From Nocardiopsis salina YIM 90010 (GTDB lineage Bacteria; Actinomycetota; Actinomycetes; Streptosporangiales; Streptosporangiaceae): DNA of 45,368 bases. The notes under the pieces were generated by a model. The model was not told where the DNA came from. It saw only the letters and a list, made by a program, of their open reading frames with translations, and did not search any database. The DNA is taken from the NCBI RefSeq assembly GCF_000341025.1, contig NZ_ANBF01000034.1:10319-55686 (forward strand). The letters run 5' to 3'. The translations under genes were made by a program, and so were the position numbers. Below are positions 40,589 to 45,368 of the stretch, one piece after another (the first letter of the stretch is position 1; each line of letters begins with the position of its first letter).

Positions 40589-41833
40589 GTGCGAGAAGAA
40601 CACCAGCGAACAGCAGTCGTCCTCGGCTCCACCGGCTCGATCGGCACCCAGGCCCTCGACATCGTCCGACGCAACCCCGACCGCTTCCGCGTGGTCGGGC
40701 TCGCCGCCGGGGGAGGCCGCCTCGACCTGCTCGCCGAGCAGGCCGCCGAACTCGGCGTGCCCGCGGTCGCCGTCGCCGACCCCGAACGCGCGCCGGAACT
40801 CACCCGCATGCTCGAGGTACGGGGCGCCAACGCCAAGGTCCTGGCGGGGGCCGAAGGCATCGCCGAACTCGCCGCCGTCGAGTGCGACGTCGTGCTCAAC
40901 GGCATCACCGGCGCCCTCGGCCTGGAGTCGACCCTCGCCGCCCTGCGCGCCGGACGCCGCCTCGCCCTGGCCAACAAGGAATCCCTCATCATCGGCGGTC
41001 CGCTCGTGCGCGAGCTCGCCGAACCCGGACAGATCGTGCCCGTGGACTCCGAGCACTTCGCCATCGCACAGTGCTTCCCGTACCTGCCCGACGACGATCT
41101 CGCGAGCCCCGCGCAGGGCCTCGTGCGAGCCCATCGGAGCGAGGTGCGCCGCCTCGTCGTCACCGCCAGCGGCGGCCCGTTCCGCGGACGCACCCGCGCC
41201 GAGCTGGCCGGCGTCACCCCCGAGCAGGCGATGAACCACCCCACCTGGAGCATGGGGCCGGTCATCACCGTCAACTCCGCGACCCTGGTCAACAAGGGGC
41301 TGGAGGTCATCGAGGCCAACCTGCTCTTCGACGTGCCCTTCGACGACATCGAGGTGGTCGTCCACCCGCAGTCGATCGTTCACTCCATGGTCGAGTACGT
41401 GGACGGCTCCACCCTCGCCAAGGCCAGCCCGCCCAGCATGACCATCCCCATCGCCTGGGGGCTGGGCGCACCCGACCGGGTCCCGCACGCCGGGGGCTCC
41501 CTCGACTGGACCCGCGCGCAGAGCTGGACCTTCGAACCCCTCGACCACGAGGCCTTTCCCGCGGTGCGCCTGGCCGCCGAGGTCGGGCGTACCGGAGGCA
41601 CCGCACCGGCCGTCTACAACGCGGTGAACGAAGAGGCCGTCGACGCCTTCCTGGGCGGAAAGCTCGCGTTCGTATCCATCATGGACACCGTCGCCCGGGT
41701 AGTCTCTGAGCATCAGCGGACCGACCACCCCGGGGGCGAACCCTCCGCCAAGGCTCTGACCTTGGACGACGTCTACTCCGCTGACACCTGGGCTCGCGCG
41801 CGGGCACGTGAACTGTTGACGAGCCGCCCCTGA
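40589..41833 (+). CDS. dxr: 1-Deoxy-D-xylulose 5-phosphate reductoisomerase
   Basis: 414 residues from GTG 40589, behind TTGGAGCC. DXR makes 2-C-methyl-D-erythritol 4-phosphate with NADPH in the MEP isoprenoid pathway. The NADPH loop [17 protein letters not shown], the catalytic [11 protein letters not shown] and [10 protein letters not shown], the substrate loop [27 protein letters not shown], and the metal-binding/lid regions around [12 protein letters not shown] are all present. Length is normal. It heads a cluster with the site-2 protease and ispG, the order known from Mycobacterium tuberculosis (Rv2870c-Rv2869c-Rv2868c). Confidence 0.97.
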   Translation: MREEHQRTAVVLGSTGSIGTQALDIVRRNPDRFRVVGLAAGGGRLDLLAEQAAELGVPAVAVADPERAPELTRMLEVRGANAKVLAGAEGIAELAAVECDVVLNGITGALGLESTLAALRAGRRLALANKESLIIGGPLVRELAEPGQIVPVDSEHFAIAQCFPYLPDDDLASPAQGLVRAHRSEVRRLVVTASGGPFRGRTRAELAGVTPEQAMNHPTWSMGPVITVNSATLVNKGLEVIEANLLFDVPFDDIEVVVHPQSIVHSMVEYVDGSTLAKASPPSMTIPIAWGLGAPDRVPHAGGSLDWTRAQSWTFEPLDHEAFPAVRLAAEVGRTGGTAPAVYNAVNEEAVDAFLGGKLAFVSIMDTVARVVSEHQRTDHPGGEPSAKALTLDDVYSADTWARARARELLTSRP

Positions 41834-41901
41834 CGCCTCGGCCCCCTGTCCGGCGGGTCCCGGTGGCGCCGAGGAGCTGACTTCGGCTTGAGGAGAGGTA
41901 C

Positions 41902-43275
41902 ATGGTCGTTCTGCTGACCGTGGTCGGGATCATCCTGTTCGTCATCGGACTGCTGTTCTCGATCGCCTGGCACGAGCTGGGCCACCTCTCCACGGCCAAG
42001 ATGTTCGGTATCAAGTGCACCGAATACATGGTCGGGTTCGGCAAGACCCTGTGGTCCTTCCGCCGGGGCGACACCGAGTACGGCGTCAAGGCCGTGCCGC
42101 TCGGCGGGTTCGTGCGCATGGTCGGCATGATCCCGCCGGCCGAGCGCACCGCCGCCGCGGCCGGCGACACCAGCGCCCGCAAGATCTCCCGGTGGCGGGC
42201 CATGGCCGAGGACTCCCGCGAGGCGTCCTACATCGAGCTCGAACCCGGCGACGAGGACCGGCAGTTCTACCAGCGCTCCCCCTGGAAACGCCTCATCGTC
42301 ATGTTCGCCGGTCCCGGCATGAACGTGATCCTGGCGGCGATCCTGCTGGCCGTGCTCTTCATGGGCATCGGTATCCCCAAGGAGACCAACGCCGTCGGCG
42401 AGGTCAACGAGTGCATGGCCCCCGCAGACACCCAGATCGAGAGCTGCGAGGATCCCGGCGCCCAGCCCACCCCCGCCGCGGAGGCCGGGATCCTGCCGGG
42501 CGACCGCATCGTCTCCATCGACGGCGAGCCCACCCCCGAGTGGAACGACGCCAACCAGAAGATCCGCACCTCCCTGGGCAGCACGGCCTTCGAGGTCGAG
42601 CGCGACGGCGAGACCTTCAGCACCGACGTCGACATCGTCGAGAACGAGCTGCCCGCGCGCGACGCCGACGGCGAGATCCTCTACGAGACCGACGCCGAGG
42701 GCGACCACGTCTACGACGAGGACGGGCGCCGGGTCGTGCAGACCGAGACCGTCGGGTTCCTCGGCATCGTCTTCGAACAGGAACGCGCCCGCCTGGGCCC
42801 GGTCGACTCCGCCCAGGAGATGGGCACCATGCTCGTCGCCGTCGGTGAGGCGCTGGTGGCCCTGCCCAGCAAGGTGCCCGAGGTGTTCGGCGCCGCCTTC
42901 CTCGGCGAACAGCGCACCGAGGACTCGCCGGTCGGCATCGTCGGCATCTCGCGCATCGGGGGCGAGATCATGTCGCAGGGCCTGCCCGTGGCCGACACCG
43001 CCGCGATCATGCTGCAGATCCTGGCCGGGGTGAACCTCTTCCTGTTCGCCTTCAACATGCTGCCGATCCTGCCGCTGGACGGCGGACACATGGCCGGGGC
43101 GATCTGGGAGTCCATCAAGCGCAACATCGCCCGGCTGTTCAAGCGGCCCGACCCAGGACCGGTCGACGTCGCCCTCCTGACACCTGTGGCCTATGTCGTG
43201 GTGGCGTGTTTCCTCGTCTTCAGTGTGATCCTGCTCGTGGCCGACCTCATCAACCCCGTGCGCCTCTTCGGGTGA
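41902..43275 (+). CDS. Site-2 intramembrane zinc protease, RseP/Rip1 family
   Basis: 457 residues after GAGGAGAGG. Helix 1 carries the zinc motif H24-E-L-G-H28; the second metal ligand lies in FNMLPILPLDGGH near the C-terminus. Between them are a PDZ region (about 165-235: ILPGDRIVSIDGEPTPEW) and helices for intramembrane cleavage, with C-terminal TM segments. In Mycobacterium, Rip1 cleaves anti-sigma factors and controls envelope lipid responses. The gene follows dxr by 68 bases and precedes ispG. An inserted acidic stretch in the external part (ADGEILYETDAEGDHVYDED) is longer than in many relatives. Confidence 0.95.
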   Translation: MVVLLTVVGIILFVIGLLFSIAWHELGHLSTAKMFGIKCTEYMVGFGKTLWSFRRGDTEYGVKAVPLGGFVRMVGMIPPAERTAAAAGDTSARKISRWRAMAEDSREASYIELEPGDEDRQFYQRSPWKRLIVMFAGPGMNVILAAILLAVLFMGIGIPKETNAVGEVNECMAPADTQIESCEDPGAQPTPAAEAGILPGDRIVSIDGEPTPEWNDANQKIRTSLGSTAFEVERDGETFSTDVDIVENELPARDADGEILYETDAEGDHVYDEDGRRVVQTETVGFLGIVFEQERARLGPVDSAQEMGTMLVAVGEALVALPSKVPEVFGAAFLGEQRTEDSPVGIVGISRIGGEIMSQGLPVADTAAIMLQILAGVNLFLFAFNMLPILPLDGGHMAGAIWESIKRNIARLFKRPDPGPVDVALLTPVAYVVVACFLVFSVILLVADLINPVRLFG

Positions 43276-43500
43276 CCTGCGCCTCGCCCCGCCTGTGGAT
43301 TTGCGCATTCTGGGCAGGCACTGCGCCGAGTACAGGTAACCTTGAGGTCGCGTTCCGGGAACGGCAATGGTGCGGCGATCACGAGGTCGGACGCGGCAGA
43401 GGTCCCGGTCGCGGCGCCGAGCTGACAGCCGGGCGCCCTCTGACGCAACGGACGAATCCATGGGCCGCCCCCCTCCGGCGGCAGACGAGGTGAATCAAGC

Positions 43501-44655
43501 GTGACGAGCATCGATCTCGGCATCCCCGCAACCCCGCCGCGCCCGCTGGCGAACCGGCGCAAGACGCGGCAGATCATGGTCGGGAACGTCCCCGTGGGCG
43601 GGGACGCCCCGGTGTCCGTGCAGTCGATGACCACCACCAAGACCTCCGACATCAACTCCACCCTGCAGCAGATCGCCGAGCTGACCGCGTCGGGCTGCCA
43701 GATCGTGCGCGTCGCGGTACCCACCAACGACGACGCCGAGGCGCTGCCGATCATCGCGCAGAAGTCGAAGATCCCCGTGATCGCCGACATCCACTTCCAG
43801 CCCAAGTACGTCTTCCAGGCGATCGAGGCCGGCTGCGCCGCGGTGCGCGTCAACCCGGGCAACATCAAGAAGTTCGACGACAAGGTCGCCGAGATCGCCG
43901 AGGCGGCCTCCGACGCGGGCACCCCGATCCGCATCGGCGTCAACGCCGGCTCCCTCGACAAACGCCTGCTGGAGAAGCACGGCAAGGCCACCCCGGAGGC
44001 GCTGGCCGAGTCGGCGCTGTGGGAGTGCTCCTTGTTCGAGGAGCACGGGTTCCGCGACCTGAAGATCTCCGTCAAGCACAACGACCCGGTCGTGATGGTC
44101 AACGCCTACCGGCTGCTGGCCGAGAAGTGCGACTATCCGCTGCACCTGGGTGTGACCGAGGCCGGGCCCGCCTTCCAGGGCACCATCAAGTCCTCGGTGG
44201 CCTTCGGCGCCCTGCTCTCGGAGGGCATCGGCGACACCATCCGCGTCTCCCTGTCGGCCCCGCCGTCGGAGGAGGTCAAGGTCGGTGCGCAGATCCTGGA
44301 GTCGCTGGGTCTGCGCGAGCGCGGCCTTGAGATCGTCTCCTGCCCGAGCTGCGGCCGGGCCCAGGTCGACGTCTACAAGCTCGCCGACGAGGTGACGGCC
44401 GGGCTGGAGGGCATGGACGTGCCCCTGCGCGTGGCCGTCATGGGCTGCGTCGTCAACGGTCCCGGCGAGGCCCGCGACGCCGACCTCGGTGTGGCTTCCG
44501 GCAACGGCAAGGGCCAGATCTTCGTCAAGGGCGAGGTCATCAAGACCGTGCCCGAGTCGCAGATCGTGGAGACCCTCATCGAGGAGGCCATGCGCATCGC
44601 CGAGGAGATGGGCGAGGACGTCGGCGAGGGCGAGCCCTCCGTCGCAGTGGGCTGA
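43501..44655 (+). CDS. ispG: 4-Hydroxy-3-methylbut-2-enyl diphosphate synthase (flavodoxin/ferredoxin)
   Basis: 384 residues from GTG 43501 after GAGGTGA. IspG (GcpE) is the [4Fe-4S] enzyme that makes HMBPP from MEcPP. The TIM-barrel N-terminal part has [31 protein letters not shown] and VRVNPGNIK; the iron-sulfur ligands are in SCPSCGRAQ and [12 protein letters not shown]. The 225 bases before it contain no gene I support; ispG may have its own promoter there. A strong terminator follows. MEP-pathway partners dxr and ispG sit together with the protease between them. Confidence 0.97.
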   Translation: MTSIDLGIPATPPRPLANRRKTRQIMVGNVPVGGDAPVSVQSMTTTKTSDINSTLQQIAELTASGCQIVRVAVPTNDDAEALPIIAQKSKIPVIADIHFQPKYVFQAIEAGCAAVRVNPGNIKKFDDKVAEIAEAASDAGTPIRIGVNAGSLDKRLLEKHGKATPEALAESALWECSLFEEHGFRDLKISVKHNDPVVMVNAYRLLAEKCDYPLHLGVTEAGPAFQGTIKSSVAFGALLSEGIGDTIRVSLSAPPSEEVKVGAQILESLGLRERGLEIVSCPSCGRAQVDVYKLADEVTAGLEGMDVPLRVAVMGCVVNGPGEARDADLGVASGNGKGQIFVKGEVIKTVPESQIVETLIEEAMRIAEEMGEDVGEGEPSVAVG

Positions 44656-44676
44656 CACCCGAAGCGTAACGCTTCA

Positions 44677-44718
44677 CGACGGCCGTCCCGGAACTCTCCG
44701 GGGCGGCCGTCGTCGTTT
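44677..44718 (+). terminator. Terminator of the dxr-rip-ispG operon
   Basis: A 15-bp stem (44677-44691 with 44698-44712, one G-T pair) with a 6-base loop, followed by TCGTTTG. A smaller hairpin GAAGCG-TAA-CGCTTC (44661-44675) precedes it. Confidence 0.8.
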
Positions 44719-44782
44719 GTGTGGGGGCTGCTCGAACGGACCGCACCCCCGCGTGAGCTGTGACCTCAAGCACAGCGTTCAC

Positions 44783-44813
44783 CCGATCGTTGCGCGCACA
44801 CGCACGATCGCGG
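44783..44813. promoter_or_regulatory. Inverted repeat in the intergenic region after ispG
   Basis: CCGATCGT (44783-44790) with GCG and CGC-ACGATCG-CGG (44801-44813) forms an imperfect inverted repeat. The 267 bases between the terminator and 44987 hold no gene; this repeat could be an operator for the genes that follow. Confidence 0.35.
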
Positions 44814-44986
44814 TGCCAAAAGGGTGTAAAGGCAATGGAACCTGGTGTTAAGTGCACAGAGCGCCCATTAATGTTGTCTGGGGCACATACAGGGCCAACG
44901 ATTCAGAGATGGCCCGCCCCTCCCCCCTCCTCCCGTCAGGGCGGGACACGTGTGTCCGAAGGGACTCAAGGTCGAGGAGGTGACCT

Positions 44987-45130
44987 GTGGTCGACCAGCA
45001 AGCCCCCGAGCGCTCTACTCCTGTGCTCGGAGGCCGGCTCGCGCGCCGCAAGCCGGCCGAGAAGCTCGTCGGGGGGCGTCGACCCCCGTGCGCCCCTTCG
45101 GATCTGCGCGTCCGAACAGATCATGTCTGA
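44987..45130 (+). CDS. Short reading frame whose N-terminus is repeated at 45311
   Basis: 47 residues from GTG 44987 behind GAGGAGGTGACC. It starts VVDQQAPERSTPVLGGRLAR, then RKPAEKLVGG and an Arg/Pro-rich end. The first 14 residues match the start of the open frame at 45311 at all but three positions. It may be a truncated duplicate, a decayed first copy or a leader peptide. I do not recognise the protein family. Confidence 0.4.
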   Translation: MVDQQAPERSTPVLGGRLARRKPAEKLVGGRRPPCAPSDLRVRTDHV

Positions 45131-45310
45131 GATCTGAGACAGCTCCCACGGCGTTTTCCCTGGTCATGCCGGATGTTTCCGTACGGGCGGAACAGAGGGC
45201 CCTTCAGGGGCACGTGGTGTGGCGCTACTCATACACACAATGGTGCGCAGCGCGAAGACCGGGTCTTCCCGCAGATCTGCCCACCGGATTCAACACCGAG
45301 GAGAAACCCC

Positions 45311-45368
45311 GTGGTCGACCAGAAGGCCCCCGAGCGCGCCACCCCTGCGCTCAGGGAACGGCTCCCCC
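45311..45368 (+). CDS. Gene start at the right edge (partial)
   Basis: Nineteen codons from GTG 45311, preceded by GAGGAGAAACCCC and running off the window: VVDQKAPERATPALRERLP. Close to the start of the 44987 frame. Too short to name. Confidence 0.5.
   Translation, partial: MVDQKAPERATPALRERLP

Noticed and set aside
37414-41349. A minus-strand open frame of 1311 codons
   Set aside because: Only the part below 39225 has protein-like content and its own start; the rest is antisense to dxr and out of frame with the protease.
41773-43461. Long minus-strand frame opposite the site-2 protease
   Set aside because: Antisense shadow in high-GC sequence; the plus-strand protease has HELGH, PDZ and LDGG motifs.
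43206-43493. Small plus-strand frame between the protease and ispG
   Set aside because: It overlaps the end of the protease gene, has no ribosome site and has shadow-like composition.
1-45368. tRNA or rRNA genes
   Set aside because: I saw no cloverleaf-like segment or conserved rRNA sequence; a covariance-model scan would be needed for certainty.

Overview
The window is very GC-rich actinomycete chromosome. The dxr - site-2 protease - ispG order, the XRE/DUF397 pair, the DUF222-HNH gene, the DUF1023 hydrolase with a WXG100-like partner, and frequent GTG starts and leaderless promoters all point to a filamentous actinomycete. The Nocardiopsaceae (Nocardiopsis-like) are my best guess, inferred from gene content and not from any search.

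Layout. 1-2424: gluconate uptake and phosphorylation (gntP end, divergent gntR/gntK with tandem putative operators) and a small membrane protein. 2848-8776: a complete five-gene peptide/nickel-type ABC importer operon. 8843-15675: a beta-propeller lipoprotein, a small membrane protein, a beta-lactamase-family serine hydrolase, a NarL-type two-component system with a shared putative operator, and an SdpI-like pair. 15798-19294: a DUF222-HNH nuclease gene between two nearly identical inverted repeats of about 0.4-0.5 kb that end inwardly in strong hairpins; this is a candidate mobile or invertible element. 19430-20014: a solitary Cas6e-like protein that appears to have lost its catalytic histidine. 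20169-24776: a second propeller lipoprotein, an XRE/DUF397 pair and small accessory proteins. 24834-35410: a minus-strand island of lipoproteins and paralogous five-helix membrane proteins, headed by a WXG100-like protein and a DUF1023 alpha/beta hydrolase. 35678-40460: VanZ-like protein, a putative DNA glycosylase, an unknown coiled-coil protein and a V8-like secreted protease. 40480-44718: the dxr-rip-ispG housekeeping block of the MEP isoprenoid pathway. The end holds two copies of the same N-terminal coding segment, the second running off the window.

The most striking structure is the 24.8-35.5 kb island. Five transcription units, plus a weaker sixth, begin with the same element: an inverted repeat TGAG-N8-CTCA, then GG, exactly 21 bases, and the -10 hexamer TAGCGT. 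In three units the -10 lies six bases before the ATG, which predicts leaderless mRNA. The genes it drives encode a family of membrane proteins with five helices and an external domain carrying C-x8-C-E-E-H-G-D. One copy is frameshifted and two are cut to the membrane half. With a type VII-like WXG100/DUF1023 pair at the head, I propose a co-regulated envelope system, possibly secreted effector plus immunity or sensor paralogs. That function is inference; the repeats, spacing and motifs are read directly from the sequence.
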